The position numbers were made by a program, and so were the translations under genes. Below, piece by piece: positions 46,868 through 61,500 of a stretch of 64,000 bases of DNA; position 1 is the stretch's first letter; every line of letters begins with the position of its first letter. The DNA lies in assembly GCF_014898815.1 (NCBI RefSeq), contig NW_026515482.1:1612001-1676000 (forward strand). The letters are read 5' to 3'. A model generated the notes under the pieces. That model was not told the DNA's origin. It did no database searches and saw only the letters and a list, made by a program, of their open reading frames with translations. Origin of the DNA: Panonychus citri (Eukaryota; Arthropoda; Arachnida; Trombidiformes; Tetranychidae).

Positions 46868-49800
46868 ATGTTGAAAACATTTTCCGTAAGTAAATCTACA
46901 TCTTAATTAATTTAGATTAACATCTTAACACCATAACAATTAAGTTTATCTTTCCAACAATATAACATGAGATTAATATTCATTAACGTTTCTTTTTAAT
47001 CACCTTCATAATCAAGATTATACTCAGATTACTGAACAGGATTATTAATTGTTAATCTTCAAAATGAGTGATAATAACAATTTGATGATTATCTAATGAT
47101 GAATTGTTAATTGTTTCAAGATAAGTGCAAGTTAATCAAGTGAGAAAGTTTTGATTACGATTTCTAATTGTTGATAAATTATAACTGATTGTAATCGGGA
47201 AGACGATGATTAGTATTGTTACAATTTTTTTTTCTTCTTCTAATTTAATAATAATAGTAACAATTAACTTCCTTTTTCCGGTAGACAAACAAACCAATAG
47301 ACTTGATGAAGTAACAAAAAAAATCAAATCAAATCAAATCAGCAACAATTTAAACAATCAAACAATTATTATATCAACAATCAACTCAATTATCAGCTTG
47401 ATTAACTAATTTTATGGTCACTTGTTATTAATAAGATAGTCAGAGTGTTGATTAAGCATAATTATCAACACTAATCACTGATCAGGATAAACAATCAGCA
47501 GAAAATTAATTTTAATTGAGTTTTTTTCCCCAATGAAAATCTTATTTTCTGCTTCCGATTTTGATGAAAATGATCAATCAATTCAACTGATTAACTGATT
47601 GTGATGATGTTGATTTGCTGGTTAATCATAACCAGAATGAGACTGATTCGTAATTTAGTTTTAATCACAATTAAAGGCGAAAAGAAGAGAAAGAGAGAGA
47701 ATTAAAATTCCAATTGAGCAAAAAGAAAAGAAAAAAAAAATTAATTTCTTCCCGATTGATTATCTCCTGAATTGTGATTTCTAATTTAAAAAGACTAACC
47801 TAAATTACTTTGAGTTAATCAAGATGCGAAAACTTTTTTATATTAGAAAATAATATAAACATGATGAAGGAATTAACTCTAAACCACCAATTGAGCCTTG
47901 ATATTGAGTTAATTAAGTGATGAATCAATGATGATTAATCAATGATAATAATAATCCAGTTGAAGAAGATGATTTAATGTCAGGTTGATTTGGAATAGAA
48001 AATTTTTACTCAATCCATTGATTCAGTTTCTAAATAATCAAGTTGATTAAGATTAAGATGAGGATGGAGATGAAAACATCTCGATGATGATGATGATAAG
48101 ATGATCAAAGAAAATTAAATCAACTTCATTATCCTGGTTCCTGATTTGTTTATATTTGAGTTATAACTCAATGAAAAATTATGAATGAAAATCAATCAAT
48201 TATGATGATGAAAATAAAGTGATGATTAACATTAAGCAAATGAACGATAGGAAAAGATTGACCTTTAAAAAGCAAAATGAATGATAAAATAGATCAGTTC
48301 AATTGATGGTTTATCGACGGGAAATGACCTTAAATTATATTGGCCTCAAATCGGTTCACTTTTTCAAATCAAATTGTTTTAACTTTTCGCGATTGTTTCA
48401 CTATTATTACTCTATGATTACAAATAGTTATCAGAAAGAGTAAATTGTTTGCACAATCAAACAACAATTTAGTTAATTGTGGTGACAATTTATCCCAATT
48501 CTCTCTCTGGTCAATAGCATAATCATTTTTGGGTTAGTTTAAATTGTTCAACTGATTATCCTGATTTACATTTGCTTAATTAGATTTGGTTAATTTGTTT
48601 ATCTTTTGTGATTAACTTTCATTTTCTTAGTTATGATTATTAATATCACTTTAATTTGATTACAATTTTTCGTGATCAAATTGTTGAGATTTAACTTGTT
48701 AACCATAATCTTTAATTGTTAGAAAGTGAAATTAATTGTTCTCCCTTCCCCCTTTAATTGTTAATTTCGCTTAATGGTTTAGCTAATTGTGATATGATAT
48801 TATTTTTAATCAGCTTGATTTCTTGTTGTTGAGTTGATGTTAATTGTCAAAGTTAAAATGATTTGCACTTAAAAAGTAGTCAATAAGTTAATTGTAATCA
48901 TTGGCTTCCGACCAAAAAGATTACCTTGATTAATTGTAATTGTATGTTGCTAATCAATTGATTGTTACTTAAATGACAGTTAATTGATGATCAACAACCA
49001 ATTGGGTAGTTTGATTGGGTTGGATTATCACAATTAATTAGACTGAATCATCATTATGATTGTGGTTGTTTAATTTACCCATAAATTATCAATGATCCAG
49101 AAACAAAACGATGTACAATTGATCACAAGGAGTAACAATTTAACCTTGTCACAATCAACACTTTAATTGTCATCTAATTGTAACTTGTAATTGGTTTTTT
49201 TTTGTGTTTCTTAATCACAATCAATCAGTCTGACATGTTTAATTTGTCAAATACAAATCAATGATTAACATTGAAATGATTGAACTGTTTTAAGAAACAA
49301 ACTTGTTGATAGTTGAATTAACAATTGATTGAGATGATAATGATTGATTTGCAATTTTAATTTTTCCCCATTCATTTTAAATTGTAACAATTAGCATAAT
49401 AATTATACTAAGAGGTTTTCAGTCTAATCATTTTGTCAAATGGATTGAAATCAATCATTAATTGTTACATGAAATCAAATCCGTTATTCATTAATCAACA
49501 ACAACATTGTGAAAGTTTCATTTCTTTAGTAATTAAATATCTTCCCGTTAATTGTTATTGATTGTTAATTTCACTTTTGTAATTCATATAATATATATAT
49601 TCATCATCAATTGGACAGTGAAACAATCAAAATATCAGATTGTCAAAGTTAATTGTGCTTTCCGATCAAAAATTGATCCAAATGGTTAATATTAATTTAG
49701 TTACGGGGAAAAAAAGTCAAGTTTTAATAATGATGATAATTAATCAGGTTAATTGTTTCCAAGTTTAATCAAAGGTATCAGAAAAAGAAATGAGACTAAA

Positions 49801-52800
49801 TGAAGAATTAAACTGAATCATACATTTAAGAGAATTAACTAGTTAACTAATCAGCTCAATTAGTAATTAATTTTAATAGTCAATGAATAGTTTGGATATT
49901 AAATTGCCTGAAACAATTTAGCAAAAGTTTGGAAAACAATTTCATCCTTTTTTTAGATGTATAAATATCTTCCTCTTCATCTTTCGGCCATTTTCAATTG
50001 ATGAACATTCAGTTAGGCCTGAAGGTAGATGATGATGATGATGATGATGAGCATGATGATGATGGAGAGTAAGTATCAGGTAAAAAGTTAAATGATCAAA
50101 AAAAAAGATTATCAATAAAATGAATCTTCGAAAATGTTTATCAATCTAAATGTAAGTTTTGTTTTTATTGCGAAAAAAAATTATTATCCTTTTGTATTAA
50201 GGTAACTAAGTTAATCCATTCACTTTGATGGATTAACGAAAATGTTCACAATAATGATGAAGGTTAAGTCGATTGACAAGATTAAGGATTAAGTATATTA
50301 TTAGGTGAATATTGATGTTTGAACAACAAGAGAAATTGAATGTTAATCAAATCATTTTCTCGAAATTGTAACTTTATCACTATTTATAAATTCTCATTGT
50401 CTCAATCATTTCCTTCATCTTTTGAATATTTCTCTTCATCCTTTATCTCCATCCTTCTTTAATCAATTCGTATTAAAGGTCTATCATCTCTCTCTCATAA
50501 TATCGTAGTCGCGAAAATGATTGTTACCTTTATTATTAATAATTTCTTTACTCTTAAAAGGTGAATAATATAATCTTATAGACACGATTTCCGTTTGGCC
50601 AATTTAACAGTCTAACTGTAAATGTCAGGTCACGATGTTAACGTCCGATTGAAATAAAAGTTTTTCATGTAAAACTCAATGTAGATGAATGGTGATTGTT
50701 GTTGTTGTTGTTGTTGATCAGTTATCAATAATATTAATAGTAACTCTCACTTAGACAACGATTATATTAATATATAATCACAGAACACAAATTATCATAA
50801 CAATAATAATAGAATGAGAAAGACAATCAAGTTTATGGACACGTAATTGTAGTTTCATGTTAACACATTTTCTCATTCAAACAATTTCAATTGTTTTCTC
50901 TAATCTAATTGTCACTAATTAACAATTAGATTGTAAACAAGAAACCAATTGATTGTTACAATTAAAAGAATACCCAAGTAAATTGATATTCTTCATAAAA
51001 TTATCGACAGTTCGAAAGTATAAGTTTTGATCGATTCTTATGGTTTTCTTTAAATCGGATCAAAATTATTGATAGAAAATCAAATTTTCTTCATTTACAA
51101 TCAGTCAATTGTCTTTTGTTTATTCTGATTAGTTTTCTATTTGCATTTCTTAATTGTTAACTGTTAATCTCTCTTGTTGGTTAAACTTACAATTGTTTTA
51201 ATTGGTTTTCATTGAAGATAATTGATTGATATTAATTTTTGTTTCTCTTTTCAAATTGTTTTTTTACTCTTGCAGATATTATCAGCTACCTTACTGTTAA
51301 CCTTAACAGTATTTGGATCAGCTGAAGAGGATAGAAATTTATTGTCTAAATTAAATTCTAATATTGAATTAAATAAGGTGACTAATAAACCGATTGCTCC
51401 AGTTTCTGGTGAACCTTTGAAAACGGCCGAGACTCGACCAGGACCAACAGGAAATGATTTTATCACCTCAAGTCACACTGAACAATCATACAGTTCATCG
51501 GCTTCATTTGAATCATCCGGTGGTCATGGTGGTTCTCCTGGTTCATCTGCTGAATTAGGTGGTGGTCGAGGTCCAGGTCCAGTTAATTCACAATCGGCTT
51601 CATCAGGTTCCTATCAAGTTTCTGGTGAAAATTTTTCTGGTTCAAGTGGTGAAGTTCAATCTCAACAAAATCAACCACAACAACAGCCCCAACAACAACA
51701 ACAACAACAACAACAACAACCACAACAGCATCAACCTCAACAACCTTCCGGTCAACAACAAGGTTCACCTGAGGTTTACTCTTCATCAGGTGAAGATACA
51801 TCATCAGGACCTTCATCTCAATCACCATCAGGACCAGTTGCCTTTGGACGACCTGATCTTAATGAGGTTGATTTTGGCCGAAACCTTTATCCAAACAGTG
51901 GACCACGAAATGTTGCCCATCATCCATATGGTTCATCTTTTGAAATTGCTGGTCAAACTTTTGACCTTCAACGAAACCCTGAGCCCAGTTACGATAATGG
52001 TGCTACTTCAGGTGAATACAGTTCATCTCAAAATAATGTCAACAATGAAGGCGGATATGGTTTAAATCAAGACACAAGTGCCTATGAAGATACAAGTAAG
52101 TATAATAAATAACTTTTCACTCCTCATTCATTAGTTGTACGTAAGTGTTTAGTTGTGTGTCTTTTTAAATTGTTCAAAGTAAAATGATGAAATTTGTGAT
52201 AACTAATTCACCTGTATAAACATTATCATTATATATCCTTGTTTATCATGACCAAATAGCTGTTCTCATTTGTTAATAATATATTTTTTCAAAATAGTTG
52301 TAATGATATATTATTATGTTTATTATCGTTTGACCTCAGAGATATAACTTATAGTCGTTTCTTATTTTTGCTCCCCTTCTAATAAATGCTAGACCTGTAA
52401 TTAGGCCAGATAATAAAGAGAGTAAAGAGAGAGAGAGAGAGAGAGAGAGATGCTAACGGAATAGAGCGGATGAGCGGTTTGGCAAGTGGCCTGCAAGTGC
52501 CGAGTGACTTTAAAATGATTTTCGTGTGTCTGACTGTTTCAACTTACTCTTAACCCATTTCTCTAGATTCAAATGAGGACGAGGGCAGTGCCTACCGCAC
52601 CCAGGACCCTGAAGGTTCACCGGCTCCTTTAGCTGCTCATGGCTCTGGGCCTGAACACCATCAACAGGTTCAAGTACAACAACAAGCACCTTCATCGGCT
52701 GAACAAGGCGGCAGAAAAACATCAACCCTTTCATCTGGTGGACCAGTTCCCGATTACGGTGGTTTCCGTCCTGTAATTAAAAGTCAAGCTATTCCAATTC

Positions 52801-54878
52801 CTCAAATTCCTGGCCCTCAACGACCTTCATATGGTTTAGGTAACGGTGAACCTTATCGATCTGTTTCAATCAACTATGAATCACCAAAATCAATTTACAA
52901 TTATGATGGTTTATCAAATACTGCAAACACCGGAAGTTACAATACTAAAAGTTTCCCAGTCTATGGTGGTAATGGACAAGGTGCCCCTCGAGAACATCAA
53001 CCTCAAGGTCATGTTGTACCAACTTCTCATGCCGGTTATGGTTTAGATTATGCCTCAGGTAAACCTTATGGTGGTGACCTTTCAGTTAAACCTTATTCAG
53101 CCGATCCAAATGGGAATGTTAAAAATATCCCAATGACCATTGGTTATGATGAATTTGTTAAACCACCAACTCCCTCCGCTGCTCAATACCATTCAGCTGG
53201 AGCTCCACATAGACCATCTCACCACCATGGATCAGAATATATTGTTTCTCATGGTCCACCCCAACAAAACTATGAACAAGGTCCACCACCACCCCAAGGA
53301 CACTATGGTCGTCAACCCCAAGGTCCACCTCCTCCACAGGGCCAACAAGGTCAACAACAAGGTCCACCTCAATTAGCCGGAGGTTATGGTCAACCTGTTA
53401 CCTACCAAGCAACTCCCATTGGTTATGCTCAACCCGATGCTTACGATCAACAATCTGGTCCCGTTAATTATGAACATCAACAACCCCATCATCAAGGTCC
53501 ACCTCCTCCACAACAACAACACCAACACCAACAGCACCAACAACAACAACCACAACAACAAGGTCCAACTGTATCTTATGGTCAACAATCCCCACCAGTA
53601 GGATATGAACAATCAGTTGTCGTTCAAGGACCTCATCCTCCCCAACCTCAACAAGGACCACCTCAAGGGCATCCACAAGGCGCTCATCCTCCTCCACAAG
53701 CCCATGGTCAACATCAACCACCACCACCACCACAACAACAAGTACAACAAACTCCACCCGGTTATGGACCACCCAATGGTCCAGGTCCAATCTCTGGTCC
53801 ACCTTCCGCTGGTCCCCCTCAATATGAACAAGAGCCCAACTATGGTCCACCTCCACCACCCCAACAAACTGCTCCAGTTAATTATGAACAAACTGGACCC
53901 AATGAATATCAACAAACTCCAAACAAACCTGGTTACGAGCAAACTACAACTTTCGTTGAAAGTTCTGGTTATCCTGGTAATCTTGGACCTTCATATGGTA
54001 CAATTAAAGATGGTCCAAGTCCTTTGACCGCTTCCGTTCCCGCTTCTGCACCAATTGAAGGTTATTCTGGAAACATGGGCTCAGAAAATGAATATTACCA
54101 ACCCTCATCATATGACTCATTGGAAAACTCTGCTGGTCCATCAAACTATCCACCACCACCACCACCATCATCAATGAATGGTTACAATTCACAGGGAGCA
54201 AGTTACTCCTCAGGTGGTTATTCAATCCCTGAAGATTCATCATACATGTCATCGCTTTTCGGCTTCCCAACTTATGATGTTACCTCAGGAAAAGGAAATC
54301 CTTATGCTTCCGGTTCTAATCCAATCCCTTCACCCGCTTCACCAGGATCACATCTCTCTGGTATCTCATCCGTTTTAACTGGTTCACCTTCAGGAAAACC
54401 TTCAGCCGCTTCTTTCTTACCTTCAATCAAATTAACCGGAAGTGGAATTAAATTCACCGGTTTTGGTTCAAGTCTCACCGGTGGTTTGGGAAGCATTAAT
54501 CAAGCCATTGCATCAACTCTTGGATCAGGATTAAGCTCTGTCACCGGTCCTGGTTTAGGATTAGGATCTGGATTAGGATCAAACTTTGCTTCTAGTTTAT
54601 CTGCAAGTTTAGGTTCAACCGGTGGAGTCGCTAACGGAGTCTCACCTCTTCATCCCGGTGGACCATCAGGTCACACTGGATCATCAGGTGGACTTGGCGG
54701 ACCATTAGCAGCTTTTTATAACAATTTATCCGGATTAGGTGCACCTTTCGGTAACATTGGAGGTAATTATGGCACTGCCGCATCTAAATTAATCCCACAA
54801 GTTATTCGAGCTCCTTTCCGAACAATGTACAGAGCACTTATGGGATCAAATGCTAATCATAATCCATTAAATGGTTAG
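46868..54878 (+). CDS. Secreted Q/G/P/S/Y-rich structural protein
   Basis: Exons 46868-46885 (or alternatively 50134-50151), 51276-52095 and 52567-54878, about 1,049 aa. Either 18-base first exon (MLKTFS or MFINLN) joins in phase 0 to ILSATLLLTLTVFGSA, giving a signal peptide split by an intron. The second option has a TATAAATA at 49960-49967; the first has the better start context and a lysine. The mature chain is low complexity: S/G-rich, then a glutamine run (51660-51760), then GPPPPQ, YGQQ and NYEQ units, and finally a G/S/L-rich C-terminus with SGLGSGLGS-like stretches. No cysteine-rich or Rebers-Riddiford cuticle domain is seen. It resembles extracellular matrix, cuticle or silk-like proteins in composition only. 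Its split signal peptide parallels the gene at 12153. Confidence 0.75.
49960..49967 (+). promoter_or_regulatory. Candidate TATA box for the alternative first exon
   Basis: TATAAATA lies 167 bases before the candidate start codon at 50134, which would give a leader of about 140 bases. It supports, but does not prove, that the 50134-50151 exon is used. Confidence 0.35.
52431..52450 (+). repeat. (GA)n microsatellite in an intron
   Basis: A short GA run in the 52096-52566 intron of the secreted Q/G/P-rich gene. Confidence 0.9.
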
Positions 54879-55533
54879 AATCAAATTGCTCACTAAACTA
54901 GATTTTTCACCTTTACAATCATCTAAACTAATCATCATCATCAACACCACCATAATCATCAATATCATTACCACCATCATCATCATCCTCATCATCATCA
55001 TCTAAACATCAGAATCCATTCAAATCAAAAACCATCATCACCATCATCATCATCATAACGAAATAGTAATCAACAAAAATCAATTTTCTGCTTTCCTTCA
55101 GTCTCATCAGCTGAAAAGTGGCCTTAAAAATACAACAAACTTTTTCCATCGTCGCCAACAATCAACTAATTATTAACCTTTTTTTTTTACTCAATTTCAT
55201 CAACCACATACTCAACATTCCTACAATCAGACGCCATTAAAATACCGGCTTTCTCTTTCTTTTTACTCTTTTGCCCACCACAAACTGGAGGATTTTCAAT
55301 CAATCAACTAATTAACCAACATAGTCAATCACACTCACATTAAGCCATCACCATTTTAAATAGTTATCGTTACGACGTAACGAACTCGATAAGATTTTTT
55401 TTGTTCATCATGTGGCTAATCCCTCCTTACTAATAATTCAGTCTTTCCTATCATTCATCTTCATCTATCGTCTTCTTCATCTTCATCATCTAAATTTTTT
55501 GCCATTTCTACTATTATATTGTCGGTTTCTTCA

Positions 55534-55569
<36 letters not shown>

Positions 55570-58500
55570 TGCGAAATGAAAATTCAAAACTATTTTTTCA
55601 TGAGAGAAAATCATTATCATCATGTCATCAAATATATTATTATTTTCAATTTACCTGGATAAACAACAACAACAATCAGTAGTAATAAAAAACAACATCA
55701 TTGATTATAAATATTATTATTAAAAAAAAACAAGTGAAAAAACAACTAATCTTAATTTCATTTATTATTTTTTAATTTCGGCTACAAAAGGATTAATTTA
55801 TCCCTCTCATTATCCCTAATCCACTTTTTCCCTTATAAATAACTATTTCAACTTTCTCTTTTTCCTCATCATTCATCATCTCCCATCCTTATAACTAATA
55901 ATAATAATCCAGTTAATCTTCAAGTTTCAGGAAAAAAAGGCGATTTAGTTAATCAAAATGCTAAAATTATGTTAATGATAATCAAAAGCTCAACATTTCG
56001 GAACCGGAATTAAAATCAACGAATAAACAATCAAATATGAAGAAGCAAGAATGTGAAGAGAATAGAAGATGAGAGAGTGAGAGAGAAGATGAGGAGTTAA
56101 CAGGTAACCTTTTTATCCTCATCTTCAGGTTAATCTTTGCATCGAAAAGTTAAATTTTCTTTCAAACGTAATAACTTTTGATAACTTGGGACTAGCCCAG
56201 AAGGAAGAAGATGAGAGAGTAAAAGTGAGCTTAAGTGAAATTAATCTTTTATCATCAACTGAACATAAGAACTTTTTTGTTCAGATAACTGTAAAAGGTT
56301 AATTCCGAACTGAGTTGATGCGCTATTTTGAGTGTTAGAATGTAACTTGTTTTGTTTTTACCCTTGGTCGCCATTTACAGTTACTACGAACTTCATTTTT
56401 CTCACTCATCATCTTCATGTAAGATCAATGAACCATCAGGAAAGAGAGAGAGAGCACATCCTACAATGATTAACACTCAAGGGGAGATTTTGTATAATAT
56501 CAACTGAATCCGAATCAAAGATTCTTGTCTTACCATTTAACTGGACTGAACTGACCAAGAGACTGATTAACTGTCAAAAGAAAGCTATTCATCACTATGA
56601 TGATGATGATAAATGTTAGAGATGAAATAAAAAGTAAAACCTTTTATGTTAATATCAAATTATTATGTAAATGATTGAAATGGGTCAGTTTGTTTACTGA
56701 CCAGAGCTCAGAAAGTAACGGTAATTATTTTTATCTTTTCACTCTCTCTCTCTCTCTCTCTCTTTCGTCTTTCTTTCTTTCTTTCTCTCGTTGTTTATCA
56801 GCAACTTTGAAATTGTTAGAGTTAATGATTAAATTGATGATAAAATTAATTATAATTTACTATTAGTTGTAATCACCAGGATAATAATATTAACATGATG
56901 ATAACAATTAAACAGGAAGAAAGTATTAAATTAACAGTTTCACTTTCAACATGTTTCAATTCAATGACTTGTTATGGTTATGATTGTAGAAATGGATTCT
57001 TATTGTAATAATTAACACTAATTAAGATAATTAAAGTTTTAATTGTTACATTATTTTGCTTTCTATTAATTCATTCAGATTTCGTAACAATCAACTAATC
57101 TTCCAATGTAAGTGTAAGTATAACGCTCAGTTGTTAAGTGTTAACTCAACGCGATTAAAATTAATTAACCAACTTTAAATTGCTAATGTAATTAGTTGAT
57201 TATGATTGGCACTTGATAGTTTAATTTAATTAGAAAAAGTTTCCACTTTTTCATTTTAATCAACAAAGTTATTAAAGTTTTTCTATCTGATTTGATAAGC
57301 CTTAGGTTCATTTTATTTTATTAATATCTATTGAATTAAGGCAACAATTAAGTTAAATTGTGATAGAAAGTTAAACAAATTGACAAAAGATGGAAAGTTA
57401 ATCACAATTAGTTAATTAACTATATTTTATGGTTTGATTTGTCTCATTCTCATGGTGAAGAGGTAATAACAATTTGTATTAATATATTAATTGTGAATCA
57501 GTGATTAACTTGATTACGATTGTTAAATTGATGATTAACTCACGATTTTTGATTGTTAATTGCTGAAAATGGTTAATGATGATCACAGATATAAAAACAA
57601 AACACAAATTGACTCATTCATTTCCCATTCAATATAACAATTAACTGAATCAATCTTAATCACAATTAACTTTTACTCCTTAAAGGCAACAATTTAATAC
57701 AAACAAATGAACATTTTTTTTTTCATTATTACTGGTTAACTTTTCTCATCAATTTAATCACAATCAACATAATCATCTTGATCCTTGTCATCCTAATCAT
57801 TTTTGATACTTTGCACTTTACTAATGATTAACTTAACAGTTTAATATGATAAAAATATATTCAATTAATTTAATCATCATTTATAAATCAGGTTTTCAGG
57901 GTAATATTAAAACTTTTTCAATGATTGTCTTTCATTCATCTAAAAATATTAATTTACCTTTCATATGATTTAATAAAAATGATAATCAACAGTTAATCAT
58001 AATCATGATGATGATGATGATATTAATTTAAGGTAATGAAAGTATTGTATTGATTAGTGAATCATTTTAATTGATTCCAAATGATTAATAATCAGATTAG
58101 GAGATTCTCATTTTCTTGTGAATGTTTCAATCGCTTTTCTTATTCTTAATCAATTATGATTACATTTTAATTGTAATTAATTTGAATAATGCTTCCTGAT
58201 TATTACAATTATTTCTTACCTTGTTCATGATAATTAATCATATTCATATTTATGTTAATTTAGTTTCGTCATTGATCAGCAGGAGTTAATTGTAATGTCT
58301 ATTTGATAGCTTGATTTTCAAACGAATCAATTTTAATTCAGTTAAATTTAATTATTCACATTAGTTAATCAATTAGATTAACTTTTCGTTTTGCTTATCA
58401 TGATTGCTAATTTTTTATTAACTCAATTAACTTTATTGGTCTTTAATTGCTACGAATGTTTAAAACTTGATTGTAAGTGTAAATTGTCAACTAAAATTAT

Positions 58501-61500
58501 CCAAATTTTGTGATATTTTAATTTGGCTCAATTTCAATTGAATAATTTACTAATTATCATGGTTTTAATTAATCTCCTCCAGGTAACAATCAATTAATAA
58601 ACTATTATTATTTACGGTTAATTAACATTAATGATCATTGGGTTAACTATTTTTTGGGACTTTCAACCGACTATTAATTTAGATGAAATCAATTGATTGT
58701 TGTATGATTAATTTGAGGAAAATGATCTAATTGTAATTAGTTAAATGAATTGAAATAATATGGAAACAATTAAATAATGATTAAAGATGCGAATCAATTA
58801 ATTGTAATGATGTTTACAGATGATGAAAAATTTAAAGGGCAAAAAGTTAATTAAGGATTAGGATTAAGGGCAAGAGGATTAATTTGATTACAATTACAAT
58901 TTAATCTTTCATCGATATATAAATATAATTGAGATTTAAATTGTGAAAACAATCAAATTGATTGAAATGAAATCACAATTAACCGGTAACAACAATGAAT
59001 CAAATGTACTGTTGTTGTTGATTATAATCAATACTCAATAAATTGTGTGTCAATTGTAATCAAATTTAAATGAGTTGAAGATGAAAAAAGTTAACAATTT
59101 AATTTTAATCACGAATCAGAATCAACAATCAACCATGTTAACTATTTACAATCAAATCAAATTTCAATCTAAATCTATTATTACCGATCATTGTTATTGA
59201 TTCCTACTTTTATTATATATTAACCTTGAGACAATCAGTTAATCATATTGATTATTTACAGACTTTTAATTTAATTCAATTGTTGTATCGCTTATATTAT
59301 ATGAAAAAATTAAACTTCATTATAATCAGTTGATTGTTGTTGTTTTTAAATCATCAACAATCAGTTAACAAAACCATAAACTGTTTCGCTAATTGTAACA
59401 ATTTCAACATCGTGATTAAATTACAGGCAAACAATTTAAATTCATTCAATTTAACAAACAATTATTAAGCTTATTAAATTGTGTTTGATTATTTAATATG
59501 ATGAATGAACTTGGATATGATTATATCATAATTAATTTCTGATTAAAACTTTTGATTAAATCAAATGATATCTAATAAACTATCACAATTAAGATTCTTA
59601 ATCATTAAGCAAAAAAAAGAAACAAACTAAAATCAAATTAGATTCAATTAACTTGATTAGCTTAATTGTTTCTTTTTCTTGTTTACTTCTAATCACAACA
59701 ATTAATCTCATTGATTTAACTAATTGTCTTGACTGATTAGAATCAAAGTGAAATCAATTGATACTTTTATAGAATTGAAATAATTAAACAAAAATTTCGT
59801 ATTCTCAATATGATTAAGCCTTAATTGTGTCTTAATTAACTCTTGATTGATCTTCTTAATTATTTACAATTAACTTTCTCTCTCTCTCTCTCTCTCTCTA
59901 TCCTTTTGCCAAACAATTTAAATTGTTTAATTGCGTGAGGGTAAAACTTTATAATGGATTAGAATCAATTCTTAATCAACTTTTGATTGAAAGATTGAAG
60001 TAAATATTAAACAGAAAAGGCAAATTGATTAGTCATCTAATTGTTAAGGCCGATGAGGATACAATCAAGTTTGATTAAATGATCAATTATTTATAAATAA
60101 CACAATTAATCAAAGAGATTATTATTAATTGTTGGTTAATTAAAACAAACTAATGAACAGAAATGAACATTTTAATATCAGAAAATAAATACTATTGGAA
60201 AAGTAAATGTTATCTAATGTTGACCTGACCTTAAAAAAGATTCAACTGATTTTTAATATTGATTTAATTGCTTTGAGAAATAATTATTTCTAATCATAGT
60301 TAAAATTAGTGACCATAATTTGAAACATCCTGTTGTTAATCAAGTGTAATCAAAAGCAACAATATACATCAACAATTAAGGTGAACAATTAATGACAATA
60401 ACTCAAATGAATGTAAATGTTTCAATTGTGTTGACAAAATTTTCAAAACTTGAAATGAATTAAAAAAAAACAAAAAGGTTGATATAATAATCTAATTTAA
60501 TTGTTACTAATTAAGCTGACAATTGAATTACTTAAATTGATTGTGATTAATCTGATTAAAAATGTTACATTGGGATTAGTGAAAGAAATTAAAATGATTC
60601 CAATCAATGATTTTAATCAACTTTTTTTTTCCTCCAAAAGTTAATCATAAATGATTATTTAATAATGAGTATAATCAATTTAATTATTCTTAATCAAGAA
60701 AAGCCTTTCAGCAAATTGTTATTAAAACTGATTATGATTAACTAAATACAATTTAATCCAAATGATAATCAGCTAAAAACAACATTAAAACTGTAACTGC
60801 CAAGGGCACAATTAACTTGATTAGTGACAATTAACTGTTCACCCATAAGTTTCAGTTGGAAACACTTTTCCTATTTAAGGTTAAATCATTTTTGTTTAAT
60901 TCATCACCATCCTAACAATTAACGATTATCATTATTAAATTAATATTGATAATAATCATTTGGTGATCTATTACTGATTATTAGTTAATCGTAATTGATT
61001 GTTTATCTTAATTCTGTTGAGGTGATAAAGTAAATTGATTCAATTGGGTGATTTAAAATTAAACGTTCAGGTTATAAATTAGATTTTACTTTTAATTCAG
61101 TTTTAATTGTCGCTGAAATCAGGTAACAAATGATTGCAACATTTACCATTAATTTGTTAATTATTTATTAGTTTTCAGCTAAATTTAGTTTTGCCTCGTA
61201 AACAAATCAATTAATTTAGTTTGTTTGTTTAATTATTTTTGACCTAAACAATTTAAAAAACTTCAAATATATTAAATACAATCAATGGTTTTCATCATCA
61301 ATAATCACAATTTACAATCAAAACAATTAATCATCAATTTTGGTAATTAAAACAAACATATTACAAGTAGAGCTTAATTTTTGTCAGTCAATAATTAAAC
61401 TTTTAATTAGTTAATTGTTTCCACAAACAAATTTCAAAGCTAAAATTAATTCTCGCTCACAATTAGCTGTTGATTTTAACGTTAACATTAGAAAAATTTT

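Noticed and set aside
53158..53942. Val- and Trp-rich minus-strand frames opposite the Q/G/P-rich gene
   Set aside because: They are complements of CAA/CCA repeats in the real exon.
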